Shown: one piece after another, positions 32,241-40,417 of the stretch
How positions within the stretch are numbered: position 1 is the first letter of the stretch
Layout: each line of letters begins with the position of its first letter
NCBI GenBank assembly: GCA_963757125.1
Contig: CAVWQP010000006.1
Span: 1-64,000 of the forward strand
DNA: 64,000 nucleotides
DNA from: CAVVSD01 sp963757125
GTDB taxonomy: Bacteria > Actinomycetota > Thermoleophilia > Solirubrobacterales > Solirubrobacteraceae
Direction of reading: 5' to 3'
Position numbers and translations under genes: made by a program
Notes under the pieces: generated by a model
Database searches by the model: none
What the model was told of the DNA's origin: nothing
What the model saw: the letters and a program-made list of their open reading frames with translations, nothing else

Positions 32241-33356
32241 TCACGATCTTCCCCAGACCTCGTCGGCGACGGACACCACGAGCTCCAGCTTGCGGCGCTG
32301 ATCGTCCCAGGTGATGAGGTTGCCGGGCGCCGTGGAGGCGAACCCGCACTGAGGGCTCAGCCCGAGCCGCTCGATCGGCACGAACTCGGTCGCCTGCTCG
32401 ATGCGCGCGAGCAGTCCGTCGCGGGACTCCAGCTCCGGGAACTTCGACGAGATCAGACCCAGCACGACGGTGGTCGAGTCGGGCACGAAGCGCAGCGGGG
32501 CGAAGCCGCCGGCGCGCTCGGTGTCGTACTCGAGCAGGAGCCGGTCCACGTCGAGGCGGCTGAACGCCTGCTCGGCGGTGGACTCGTAGGAGTCGCCGGC
32601 CGCGATCCACGAGCTGCGGTTGTTCCCGCGGCACATGTGCAGCGCCGTCGTGATCCCGGCCGCGCGCGCGGGCGCGAGGACGGCGTTGTCGGCGTCGATC
32701 ATCGCGTCGAGGATCGCCTCGCGCGAGAGACCCTCGTCGCTCAGCATCGCCGCGGGCGCGGGGATGACGTAGAGCAGCGAGTCCAGCTGCATGTAGGAGA
32801 TGCCCTCCTGGGACAGCTGGGCGACCTCGTCGGCCATCATCTCGACGATGTGATCGATCATCGAGGTGGTGTCGGGATAGGCGTCGGTCGCGCCGGGCCG
32901 GTACCAGTCGCGCACGAAGTGCAGCGCCCCGGTCATCGTCGCCTTGAACGGGCCGGGGGAGTGCTCGCGCAGGAACGTGACCTCCTTCTCGGCGATCCGT
33001 CCCGTGGTGCTGAGCCGACGCGCGGCGCGGCTCGTCCCGAGCTTGACCTCGGTCGTGACCTTCGTCGCCGCGCTGCTCCCGGCGCCCTCCCACTGCAGGG
33101 AGATGGCCTCGTCGTTGTCGACGAGCCCGTCGATGACCGACGGGAGCCCGCCGGCGAACCAGCTGCGCCGGTACTCGCCGTCGCTGAAGATCTGCAGGCC
33201 GGCGCCGCGTTGGACCTCGAGCGCGGCGATGATGGCGTCGTCCTCCGCGCGCTCGAGTGCCTCGTCGCCCAGATCGCCTCGGTCGTGCGCCGCTCGCGCC
33301 TCCAGAAGCTCAGGCGGCCGCAGCAGACTGCCGATGTGATCGGCGTGCAGCGTCAT
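32241..33356 (-). CDS. MetE C-terminal-like zinc methyl/alkyl transferase (paralogue 2)
   Basis: A 371-residue MetE-C-like TIM barrel starting MTLHADHIGSLLRPPELLEA. Zinc ligands are conserved: His/Cys in ALHMCRGNNRSSW, Glu in LLLEYDTERAGG, Cys in SPQCGFAST. It belongs to a different subgroup from paralogues 1, 4 and 5 (no WGSWNGPH or ANPRHEH motif) and may use another acceptor. It is divergent from the GntR gene at 33456 across a 99-bp region that carries a degenerate copy of the shared palindrome and, for this strand, a perfect TTGACA -35 hexamer (33406-33401). Confidence 0.83.
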   Translation of the reverse strand: MTLHADHIGSLLRPPELLEARAAHDRGDLGDEALERAEDDAIIAALEVQRGAGLQIFSDGEYRRSWFAGGLPSVIDGLVDNDEAISLQWEGAGSSAATKVTTEVKLGTSRAARRLSTTGRIAEKEVTFLREHSPGPFKATMTGALHFVRDWYRPGATDAYPDTTSMIDHIVEMMADEVAQLSQEGISYMQLDSLLYVIPAPAAMLSDEGLSREAILDAMIDADNAVLAPARAAGITTALHMCRGNNRSSWIAAGDSYESTAEQAFSRLDVDRLLLEYDTERAGGFAPLRFVPDSTTVVLGLISSKFPELESRDGLLARIEQATEFVPIERLGLSPQCGFASTAPGNLITWDDQRRKLELVVSVADEVWGRS

Positions 33357-33400
33357 GTCTCCCCCCTCGGTCCGGCGTCGCTCCCCCGCGACGCTGTGCC

Positions 33401-33437
33401 TGTCAACCTAGACGCGGCAATGTCGAATGTGCAACAT
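33401..33437. promoter_or_regulatory. Divergent promoter region with TTGACA (minus strand) and degenerate palindromic operator
   Basis: On the minus strand TTGACA occurs at 33406-33401, pointing at MetE-like paralogue 2. AATGTGCAACAT at 33426-33437 differs from the perfect operator at 40376 and 43876 by an inserted A and loss of the last two bases. It lies upstream of both the GntR gene and the MetE-like gene. That placement fits autoregulation by the GntR protein; no good -10 hexamer is visible. Confidence 0.45.
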
Positions 33438-33455
33438 GAGTGCATGGAGGAGGGG

Positions 33456-34112
33456 ATGCTTGGTGCCCTGGGCATGCACCGCACGGTCTCGGCATCGGTC
33501 GCAGCGAGCCTTCGCGAGGACATCGTCTCGGGTCAGCTGGAGTCCGGCACCCGGCTGCGCCAGGTGGAGCTCGCACAGCGCTTCGGCGTGAGCACGACGC
33601 CCGTGCGCGAGGCACTGGCGGCGCTGCAGTCGGAGGGGCTCGTCCGCCTGCACCCGCAGCGCGGCGCCGTCGTGTTCGTCCCCACCGTCGAGGGTCTCCG
33701 CGAGCACTACGAGATCCGCGCGGCGCTCGAGGCGCTCGCCGCGGAGCGCGCGGCAGAGCGGTTCGACCCGGCGCGCGGCGAGCAGCTTGCCGCCATGCTC
33801 GACGAGATGGCGGCCGGGCCCGGCGTCGAGCGGTACCTCGAGCTCAACCTGCGGTTCCACTCGGAGCTGTACGAGCTCGCCGGCCGCCCGCGCCTCGTGG
33901 ACATGATCGAGACGCTGCGCGACGCGTCCAGCGCCTACCTGCACATCTACGCGAAGGTCGACTTCCCGTCCGAGCGGCTCGACGCCGAGCACCGGGAGAT
34001 CCTCGCCGCCTGCCAGGAGGGCGACGCGGAGCGCGCGGCCGGCGCCGTCCGCCACCACCTGCGCCAGACGGTCGAGCACGTCGCGCGGAGGCTCGAGTCC
34101 GATGCGCGCTGA
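33456..34112 (+). CDS. GntR-family regulator with FCD domain (paralogue B)
   Basis: A ~218-residue FCD-type GntR repressor: winged helix RLRQVELAQRFGVSTTPVREALAAL, FCD motifs YEIRAALEALA, NLRFHSELYELAG and EHREILAAC. The ATG at 33456 is chosen because GGAGGAGG lies just before it; in-frame ATGs at 33420 and 33444 are less well placed. It is nearly identical in design to the regulator at 31541, indicating a local duplication. The 3' end overlaps the carboxyltransferase gene by 11 bp, so regulator and carboxyltransferase/MetE-like genes form one operon. Confidence 0.9.
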   Translation: MLGALGMHRTVSASVAASLREDIVSGQLESGTRLRQVELAQRFGVSTTPVREALAALQSEGLVRLHPQRGAVVFVPTVEGLREHYEIRAALEALAAERAAERFDPARGEQLAAMLDEMAAGPGVERYLELNLRFHSELYELAGRPRLVDMIETLRDASSAYLHIYAKVDFPSERLDAEHREILAACQEGDAERAAGAVRHHLRQTVEHVARRLESDAR

Positions 34113-35442
34113 CGCCGTCGCCGGGACCGCCACCGGCGCCCGCGCCACGCTGGCGCAGCTCGCCGACGAGCTCGTCGAGCACGACGCGGATCTCGTCTCC
34201 ACCGACCCGCTGGACTGGCCCGGCTACGACGCACAGCTCACGCGCGCACGCGAGCGCTCGGGGGAGCTCGAGTCGGTCGTGAGCGCGGAGGGCCGCGTCG
34301 GGGCGACCCGCGCGGTGCTCGTCGCGTTCGACTTCGCCTTCATGGGCGGCTCGATGAGCGAGGCCGGCGGGCTGAAGATCGCCAACGCCTTCCGCCGCGC
34401 CGCCGCCGCCGGCCTGCCCGTCGTGTCGCTGCACTCGTCCGGCGGCTGCCGCATGCAGGAGGGCATGAAGGCGCTCGTGCAGATGCAGCGCATCGCCGCC
34501 GCCAACCAGGTGCTCGCCGCCGCCGGCGTCCCGCACGTCGCCATCCTCATGGGCCCGACGACGGGCGGCGCGTGGGCGTCGATCGCCGCGGGCGCCGACG
34601 TGATCCTCGCCGTGCCCGAGGCGACCGCCGCCTTCGCCGGGCACCGCGTGCGCGAGGGCGGCGCCAAGGCGACGATCCAGGACACGGTCGAGTCCGGTCA
34701 GGTCGACCTCGTCGTCCCGCGCGACGAGCTCGCGCTGACGCTCGCGACGCTGCTGGGCCTGCTCGTGCCGGATCGCGGCGAGCTGCCGCCCGCGGACGTG
34801 CCGACGGCGCTCGGCGAGTCCGGCCTCCCGTCCGACGGCTGGGACGCCGTCCAGCGCGCTCGCGCGTCGCAGCGCTCCCGCGCGGAGGCCTACCTCGACG
34901 AGTACTTCGACGTCCGCGTCGGCCTCGCGGGCGACCGCGCCGGCGGAAACGACCCGGGGATGCTCTGCGGCTTCGGCCGCCGCGCGGGCGCGCCGATCGC
35001 CTTCGCGGCCCAGACCGGCGGGGCCAACACGCCGGCCGGGTTCCGGACCGCGGCGCGCATCGTGCGCCTGGCCGACCGGCTCGGCATCCCGGTCCTCACG
35101 CTCATCGACACGCCGGGCGCCGCGAACGACGACGCCGCCGAGGGCGCCGCCATCGGCCCGGCCATCGCCGACGCGTTCGCCGCCGTCGCCGCCGCCCGCG
35201 TGCCGGTCACGAGCCTCGTGATCGGCGAGGGCGGATCGGGGGGCGCGCTCGCGCTCGCGTCGCACACCGAGCTGTGGATCGCCCCCGACGGCTACTTCGC
35301 GGTCATCGGGCCGGAGTCGGCCGCCGCCATCCTCAAGCTGCCGCCGGACGAGGTTCCGGCGGTCGCCGAGCGGATGCGGTTGCGCCCGCAGGACCTCGTC
35401 GCGCTCGGCGTGGTCCAGGGCATCGCCCCGCGCCTGACATGA
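34102..35442 (+). CDS. Acyl-CoA/biotin carboxylase carboxyltransferase, fused beta-alpha (AccD-AccA-like)
   Basis: A 446-residue crotonase-fold protein containing both halves of a carboxyltransferase. The N-terminal AccD-like half has AFDFAFMGGSMSEAGG, SGGCRMQEG and MGPTTGGAWAS. The C-terminal AccA-like half has LTLIDTPGAANDD and VIGEGGSGGALALA with the second oxyanion hole. The AccD zinc finger is missing. A carboxyltransferase needs a biotin carboxylase and BCCP, and none is encoded in this window. Context (MetE-like genes, phenol oxidase) suggests an aromatic ketone or other non-standard acceptor rather than lipid synthesis, but this is inference. Confidence 0.82.
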   Translation: MRADAVAGTATGARATLAQLADELVEHDADLVSTDPLDWPGYDAQLTRARERSGELESVVSAEGRVGATRAVLVAFDFAFMGGSMSEAGGLKIANAFRRAAAAGLPVVSLHSSGGCRMQEGMKALVQMQRIAAANQVLAAAGVPHVAILMGPTTGGAWASIAAGADVILAVPEATAAFAGHRVREGGAKATIQDTVESGQVDLVVPRDELALTLATLLGLLVPDRGELPPADVPTALGESGLPSDGWDAVQRARASQRSRAEAYLDEYFDVRVGLAGDRAGGNDPGMLCGFGRRAGAPIAFAAQTGGANTPAGFRTAARIVRLADRLGIPVLTLIDTPGAANDDAAEGAAIGPAIADAFAAVAAARVPVTSLVIGEGGSGGALALASHTELWIAPDGYFAVIGPESAAAILKLPPDEVPAVAERMRLRPQDLVALGVVQGIAPRLT

Positions 35443-35469
35443 CGTCGCACACCCAGGAGGAGACACCCC

Positions 35470-36525
35470 GTGCCTGATCCCCTGCCGCTCCTGCCGACGA
35501 CGCTCGTCGGCTCCTACCCGCAGCCCGAGTGGCTCATCGACCGCGAGAAGCTCGCGGCCCGGCTCCCGCCGCGCGTGCGCGCGACCGACCTGTGGCGCAT
35601 CGATCCGGCCTACCTGAAGGACGCCCAGGACGACGCGACGCTCCTCGCGATCCGCGACCAGGAGCGCGCGGGGCTGGACATCATCACCGACGGCGAGATC
35701 CGCCGTGAGAGCTACTCCAACCGCTTCGCGCTCGCGCTCGACGGCATCGACGCCGACAACCCCGGCTCGATGCCCGACCGCCTCGGCAACCCGATGCCGG
35801 TGCCGCGCGTCACCGGCCCGGTCCGCCGCCGCGAGCAGATCCTCGTGGAGGACGTGGAGTTCCTGCGGGCGAACACCGACCGCACCATCAAGATCACGGT
35901 CCCCGGCCCGTTCACGATGTCCCAGCAGGCGCAGGACGAGCACTACGGCAGCGAGGAGGAGCGCGCGTACGCGTTCGCCGACGCGGTCCGCGAGGAGGTC
36001 GCCGACCTGTTCGCGGCCGGCGCCGACATCGTCCAGCTCGACGAGCCGTGGATGGAGGCCCGCGTCGAGCAGGCCCGGAGCTTCGGCATCGAGACGCTGC
36101 GCCGCGCGCTGGACGGCGTGGACGGCACGACCGCGCTGCACATCTGCTTCGGCTACCCGTCGTTCATGGGCAAGGGGCGCACCACCCACGCCTACCACTT
36201 CCTCCCCGAGCTGGCGGCGAGCCCGCTGAACCAGATCTCGATCGAGACGGCCCAGTCCGACCTCGATCTCGCGGTGCTCGAGCAGCTCGAGGGCAAGTCG
36301 ATCATCCTCGGCGTGCTCGCGCTGGACACGGCCGACGTCGAGTCGCCCGCGACGGTCGCGGAGCGGATCCGGCGCGCCCTGCCGCACAAGACGCCGCAGG
36401 AGCTCGTCGTCGCGCCGGACTGCGGCATGAAGTACCTCCCGCGCGAGGCCGCCTACGCGAAGCTGCAGGCGCTCGTCGCCGGTGCCGAGGCCGTGCGCGC
36501 CGAGGTGGGCGCGGCCGTCCGGTAG
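35470..36525 (+). CDS. MetE C-terminal-like zinc methyl/alkyl transferase (paralogue 3)
   Basis: A 351-residue MetE-C-like TIM barrel starting VPDPLPLLPTTLVGSYPQPEW. The GSYPQP motif is typical of this subgroup. Zinc ligands are His224 and Cys226 (ALHICFGYPSFMG), Glu259 (ISIETAQ) and Cys318 (APDCGMKYL). The GTG at 35470 follows AGGAGGAG. It is 27 bp downstream of the carboxyltransferase and closed off by a GC-rich hairpin before paralogue 4. Lacking the N-terminal MetE half, it probably does not take methyl from methyl-tetrahydrofolate polyglutamate in the classical way. Confidence 0.85.
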   Translation: MPDPLPLLPTTLVGSYPQPEWLIDREKLAARLPPRVRATDLWRIDPAYLKDAQDDATLLAIRDQERAGLDIITDGEIRRESYSNRFALALDGIDADNPGSMPDRLGNPMPVPRVTGPVRRREQILVEDVEFLRANTDRTIKITVPGPFTMSQQAQDEHYGSEEERAYAFADAVREEVADLFAAGADIVQLDEPWMEARVEQARSFGIETLRRALDGVDGTTALHICFGYPSFMGKGRTTHAYHFLPELAASPLNQISIETAQSDLDLAVLEQLEGKSIILGVLALDTADVESPATVAERIRRALPHKTPQELVVAPDCGMKYLPREAAYAKLQALVAGAEAVRAEVGAAVR

Positions 36526-36553
36526 ATGGAGGCACCGGGGCAACGGGTTGTGG

Positions 36554-36581
36554 GCGCGCGGGCAACGACCGGCCCGCGCGC
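36554..36581 (+). terminator. Strong hairpin between two MetE-like genes
   Basis: GCGCGCGGGC (36554-36563), loop AACGACCG, GCCCGCGCGC (36572-36581): a perfect 10-bp GC stem 28 bp after the paralogue 3 stop. There is no U-run. It would end or attenuate the GntR-carboxyltransferase-MetE3 transcript; the next gene starts 41 bp later with its own GAGGAG site. Confidence 0.6.
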
Positions 36582-36622
36582 GCACCTAGGGTCGCTGGGT
36601 TCGACGCGAGAGGAGCGATCCG

Positions 36623-37801
36623 ATGGGTGACATCCGCATCAAGACGACGCACGTGGGCAGCCTGATCCGGCCCGATGACGTGGTCGCGATCATGCGCAGG
36701 CTCGACAAGGGCGAGGCGGTCGATCCGGCCGAGCGCCAGGCAGCGCTGGAGAAGGGCGTGCGCGAGGTCGTGCGCCGGCAGAAGGAGGCGGGGGTCGACA
36801 TCGTCAGCGACGGCGAGTTCGGCAAGTCCTCCTGGAACTACTACGTCGCCAAGCGCCTCGGTGGCATCGAGGTGCGCCCGCCGTCAGGCGAGACGTTCGC
36901 CGAGATGCCGATGGTGGCGACGGACTGGGAGCGCTTCGCGGAGTTCTACGCGGAGTACTTCCCGACCGAGCAGGACTTCGAGAACCCCGGCGGCGAGTTC
37001 GCGGCGGTCGGTGAGATCACCTACGAGGGCGGCGCGGAGATCCAGCGCGACATCGCCAACCTGAAGGCCGCCATGGAGGCCGAGGGCGTCGAGGAGGGCT
37101 TCCTGCCCACCGTCGCGCCGGCGTCGTGCTTCCCGACCCTCATCGACGAGCACTACGGCTCGAGCGAGGCCGCGCTGAAGGCGGTCGCCAAGGCGATGGG
37201 CGAGGAGTACAAGGCGGTCGTCGACTCCGGCCTGAACGTGCAGGTCGACGACGCGTTCATCCCCTTCATGTACGACATCATGGTGCCCCCGGGGACCAAG
37301 GAGGACTGGCTCGCCTGGGGCCAGGCGCAGATCGACTCGGTGAACCTCGCGCTCGAGGGGCTGCCGAAGGAGAAGGTCCGCTACCACGTCTGCTGGGGCA
37401 GCTGGAACGGCCCGCACACCAACGACGTGCCGCTGCGCGACGTCCTGGATCTCATCCTCCAGGTCAACGCGGGGACGATCCTGTTCGAGAACGCCAACCC
37501 GCGCCACGAGCACGAGTGGCGCGTCTGGGAGGACATCGACCTGCCCGACGGGCTCGTCCTCGCCCCTGGCGTGATCAGCCACGCCACGAACGTCGTCGAG
37601 CACCCCGAGCTGGTCGCCGAGCGCATCGAGCGCATCGCGCGCATCGTCGGCCCGGAGCGCGTCATCGGCAGCACGGACTGTGGCTTCGCCCAGGGTCCGT
37701 ACCTGCGCCGCGTGCACCCCACGATCCAGTGGGCGAAGCTGGAGGCCCTCGCCGAGGGCGCCAAGATCGCATCCAAGAACCTGGGAGCCGTCCCCGCATG
37801 A
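36623..37801 (+). CDS. MetE C-terminal-like zinc methyl/alkyl transferase (paralogue 4)
   Basis: A 392-residue MetE-C-like TIM barrel, MGDIRIKTTHVGSLIRPDDV. Zinc ligands are His255 and Cys257 (YHVCWGSWNGPH), Glu289 (ILFENANPRHEHEW) and Cys353 (STDCGFAQG). It is very similar to paralogue 1 throughout (IVSDGEFGKSSWNYYV, APASCFPTLIDEHYG, PFMYDIMVPPGT), implying recent duplication. GAGAGGAG precedes the ATG. The stop overlaps the ATG of the VAO-type oxidase (ATGA), so the two products are made together; the oxidase product is a candidate electrophilic acceptor. Confidence 0.87.
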   Translation: MGDIRIKTTHVGSLIRPDDVVAIMRRLDKGEAVDPAERQAALEKGVREVVRRQKEAGVDIVSDGEFGKSSWNYYVAKRLGGIEVRPPSGETFAEMPMVATDWERFAEFYAEYFPTEQDFENPGGEFAAVGEITYEGGAEIQRDIANLKAAMEAEGVEEGFLPTVAPASCFPTLIDEHYGSSEAALKAVAKAMGEEYKAVVDSGLNVQVDDAFIPFMYDIMVPPGTKEDWLAWGQAQIDSVNLALEGLPKEKVRYHVCWGSWNGPHTNDVPLRDVLDLILQVNAGTILFENANPRHEHEWRVWEDIDLPDGLVLAPGVISHATNVVEHPELVAERIERIARIVGPERVIGSTDCGFAQGPYLRRVHPTIQWAKLEALAEGAKIASKNLGAVPA

Positions 37802-39396
37802 GCACCGTCTGGACCCGGCCCGTTCCGCCCGGCATCACCGCAGCAGAGCTCGATGGCGCGCTGGAGGCGCTGACGGCCGAGCTGGGTCCAGACAAGGTCC
37901 TGCTCGGCGAGGCCGAGCTCCGGGAGTTCCGCGATCCGTTCCAGCACGCGTCGAGCGAGGAGTACACGGCGTCGGCGGTCGTGATGCCGACGACCGTCGA
38001 GGAGATCCAGGGGATCCTGCGCATCGCGAACGAGCGCGGGGTCCCGGTGTGGACGCACGGGCAGGGCCGCAACAACGGCTACGGCGGCCCCGCCCCGCGC
38101 GTCAAGGGCTGCGTGATCGTCTCCCTGCGCAACATGAACCAGGTCCTCGAGATCAACGAGGAGCTGGGCTACGCGGTCGTGGAGCCGGGGGTGCGCTGGT
38201 TCGACCTCTACGAGGCGATCGAGGCGCAGGGCGCGAGCTACATGCTGTCGATCGCCGACCTCGGCTGGGGCAGCGTCGTCGGCAACACGCTCGAGCACGG
38301 CGGCACCTACCTGCCCTACGGGCTGGACTTCCAGATGCAGTGCGGCATGGAGGTCGTCCTGGCGGACGGCACGCTCATGCGCACGGGCATGGGGGCGATG
38401 GAGGGCAACAAGGCCTGGCACTGCTACAAGCGCGGCCTGGGCCCGACGCCCGACCAGATGTTCATGCAGTCCAACTTCGGCATCGTCACGAAGATGGGCG
38501 TCTGGCTGATGCCCAAGCCCGAGGTGTACATGCCCCTCTGGCTGACGGTGCCCCGCGACGACGACATCGCGCCGCTCATCGACACGCTGCGCACGCTCAT
38601 GCTCGACGGGACGATCCGGATGGTCCCGCAGATCATGAACTCGCTCCTGCTCGGCGCGGTGCTCTCGACCAGGGGCGAGTGGTACGACGGCGTAGGCGTC
38701 ATGCCCGACGAGGCGATCGAGGCGATGACGAAGGGGCTCGACATCGGCCGCTGGACGATGCGCTTCGCGCTCTACGAGGACGACGCGGTCGCCGACCACA
38801 AGTTCGCGAAGATCAAGGCGGCGTTCGAGGGCGCGATCCCCGGCGCGAAGGTCTGGGGCACGAAGCACGACCCCGCGGACATCCCGAACCTCGAGCACCC
38901 CGCCGAGCGCATCCAGGGCGGCGCCCCGTCGCTGGACTGGAACAACATGACCGCCTGGTACGGCGGCGAGGAGGGCGGCCACATCGGCTTCAGCCCGATC
39001 GCGCCGCTCACCGGCCGCGACGCGCTGGAGATCCGCGACCTCATGCGCGACACGCTGGAGGAGGCGGGGCTGGACTACATCGCCGGCATCAGCACGCTGA
39101 GCGCGCGGTCGTTCGTGCACGTGACGATGGTGATCTTCGACATGAAGGACGAGGCGCAGGTGCAGACCGCGTACGACGCGTGCACCCGCCTCGTGGTCGA
39201 GGCGGCCAAGCGCGGCTACGGGGAGTACCGCGCGCACCTGGACTTCATGGACCTCGCGACCGAGCAGTACGGCTTCAACGACCACGCGTACCGCAGGTTC
39301 AACGAGAAGATCAAGGACGCGCTCGACCCCAACGGGATCCTGTCGCCCGGCAAGCAGGGCATCTGGCCCGCGCGCCTGCGCAACGGCGAGCGTTAG
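37798..39396 (+). CDS. VAO-type para-phenol oxidase (vanillyl-alcohol/eugenol oxidase family)
   Basis: A 532-residue FAD enzyme. The PP-loop FAD domain contains RIANERGVPVWTHGQGRNNGYGG and LGWGSVVGNTLEHGG. The cap domain follows, then a C-terminal FAD-binding region ending DALDPNGILSPGKQGIWP. Candidate covalent FAD attachment is His441 in RSFVHVTMV. Overall motifs closely match eugenol oxidase and vanillyl-alcohol oxidase, which oxidise 4-alkyl- or 4-hydroxyalkyl-phenols through a p-quinone methide. A substrate such as a lignin-type 4-alkylguaiacol is likely from family knowledge. It is coupled to MetE-like paralogue 4 and followed 10 bp later by an AraC regulator. Confidence 0.9.
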   Translation: MSTVWTRPVPPGITAAELDGALEALTAELGPDKVLLGEAELREFRDPFQHASSEEYTASAVVMPTTVEEIQGILRIANERGVPVWTHGQGRNNGYGGPAPRVKGCVIVSLRNMNQVLEINEELGYAVVEPGVRWFDLYEAIEAQGASYMLSIADLGWGSVVGNTLEHGGTYLPYGLDFQMQCGMEVVLADGTLMRTGMGAMEGNKAWHCYKRGLGPTPDQMFMQSNFGIVTKMGVWLMPKPEVYMPLWLTVPRDDDIAPLIDTLRTLMLDGTIRMVPQIMNSLLLGAVLSTRGEWYDGVGVMPDEAIEAMTKGLDIGRWTMRFALYEDDAVADHKFAKIKAAFEGAIPGAKVWGTKHDPADIPNLEHPAERIQGGAPSLDWNNMTAWYGGEEGGHIGFSPIAPLTGRDALEIRDLMRDTLEEAGLDYIAGISTLSARSFVHVTMVIFDMKDEAQVQTAYDACTRLVVEAAKRGYGEYRAHLDFMDLATEQYGFNDHAYRRFNEKIKDALDPNGILSPGKQGIWPARLRNGER

Positions 39397-39406
39397 CATC
39401 GGAGCG

Positions 39407-40372
39407 GTGGCTGTCGTCGTCGACACCGCCGTCGTGCCCCCGGAGGAGCGGTTCGACCTCTGGAACGAGGTGTCGCTGCGGGTCTTCGAGCCGATGGTCG
39501 TCTCGTCGCCCACGCGCCCGTTCGCCGGCCGGCTGGAGCACTACGGCCTCGGATCGCTCGGCATGTGGCACATGACGGCGGCGGCGTCGAGCGCCGATCG
39601 GACGTCGGATCTCATCCGCGCCGACGACCCCGAGCACGTCCAGCTCATGCTCCAGCTCAGCGGCCGGGTGCGGATCTCCCAGGACGGTCGCTCGTCGGTC
39701 GTCGGGCCCGGCGGGCTCATCTCGTGGCAGTCGTCCGTGCCGTACGCGATCGAGGGCCAGACGGACTTCGAGTGCCTCATGGTCTACGTCCCGACGATGC
39801 TGCTTCGGCCGCACGCCGACCTCGTGTGCAGCCGCACGGCGCTCGCCGTCGACGGCGAGGCCGGCGTCGGCGCGATCGTGCGCCAGTACCTGCTCGGCCT
39901 GCTGAGCGGGATGCAGGACGGCACGGTGCCGCCGGACAGCGTCGGGCACCTCTCCGAGGGGCTCATCGACCTCGTGCGCGCAGCGCTCGCCCAACGCGAT
40001 CCGGACGCCGCGGCGCCCGAGCGCAGCTCCGACGTCCTGCGCGCGCAGATCAAGGAGCACATCGACGCCCGCCTGCCCGATCCGGAGCTGGCGCCGGCGG
40101 CGATCGCCCGCGAGCACTTCATCTCGCGCAGCTACCTGTACCGGCTGTTCGAGGACGAGGGGGAGAGCGTCTGGGAGACGATCCGCACCCGCAGGCTCGA
40201 GCGGGCACGCCGGGACCTCGTCGACCGCTCGCTGTCGGATGAGTCGATCTACGAGATCGCATCGCGATGGGGCTTCGTGAGCAAGTCCCACTTCAGCCGG
40301 GCGTTCCGCACCGCCTACGGACAGTCGCCGAGCGACTTCCGGCGCGAGGCGGCCGACTTGACAACCGGCTGA
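39407..40372 (+). CDS. AraC-family regulator (FeaR/NphR-like)
   Basis: A 321-residue activator. The N-terminal AraC-binding-like domain has the typical ERFDLWNEVSLRVFEPM opening and a cupin-like core. The C-terminal double HTH is HFISRSYLYRLFEDEGESV and IASRWGFVSKSHFSRAFRTAYG. The GTG at 39407 is the start, with GGAG just upstream. Such regulators commonly activate aromatic amine or phenol catabolism. It shares its whole architecture with the regulator at 60586. The promoter of the dioxygenase operon begins inside its last codons. Confidence 0.88.
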   Translation: MAVVVDTAVVPPEERFDLWNEVSLRVFEPMVVSSPTRPFAGRLEHYGLGSLGMWHMTAAASSADRTSDLIRADDPEHVQLMLQLSGRVRISQDGRSSVVGPGGLISWQSSVPYAIEGQTDFECLMVYVPTMLLRPHADLVCSRTALAVDGEAGVGAIVRQYLLGLLSGMQDGTVPPDSVGHLSEGLIDLVRAALAQRDPDAAAPERSSDVLRAQIKEHIDARLPDPELAPAAIAREHFISRSYLYRLFEDEGESVWETIRTRRLERARRDLVDRSLSDESIYEIASRWGFVSKSHFSRAFRTAYGQSPSDFRREAADLTTG

Positions 40373-40390
40373 TGGAATGTGCACATTACG
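40358..40390 (+). promoter_or_regulatory. Promoter with perfect TTGACA and 12-bp palindromic operator (dioxygenase operon)
   Basis: A consensus -35 TTGACA (40358-40363) is followed 12 bp later by AATGTGCACATT (40376-40387), a perfect palindrome, then ACG. The -10 would fall at CACATT/ACATTA inside the palindrome, so a bound repressor would block polymerase. A GAGGAGGAG ribosome site and the ATG at 40418 follow. The same 15 bp occur at 43876. The likely binders are the two GntR/FCD regulators nearby. Confidence 0.7.
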
Positions 40391-40417
40391 TGTTCTGCCG
40401 AGGAGGAGAAGAGCCTG

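Noticed and set aside
36585..36612. GGGTTCGACGC resembling a tRNA T-loop
   Set aside because: No D-arm, anticodon arm or acceptor stem in the available 97 bp; the region is a hairpin plus the ribosome site of the next gene.
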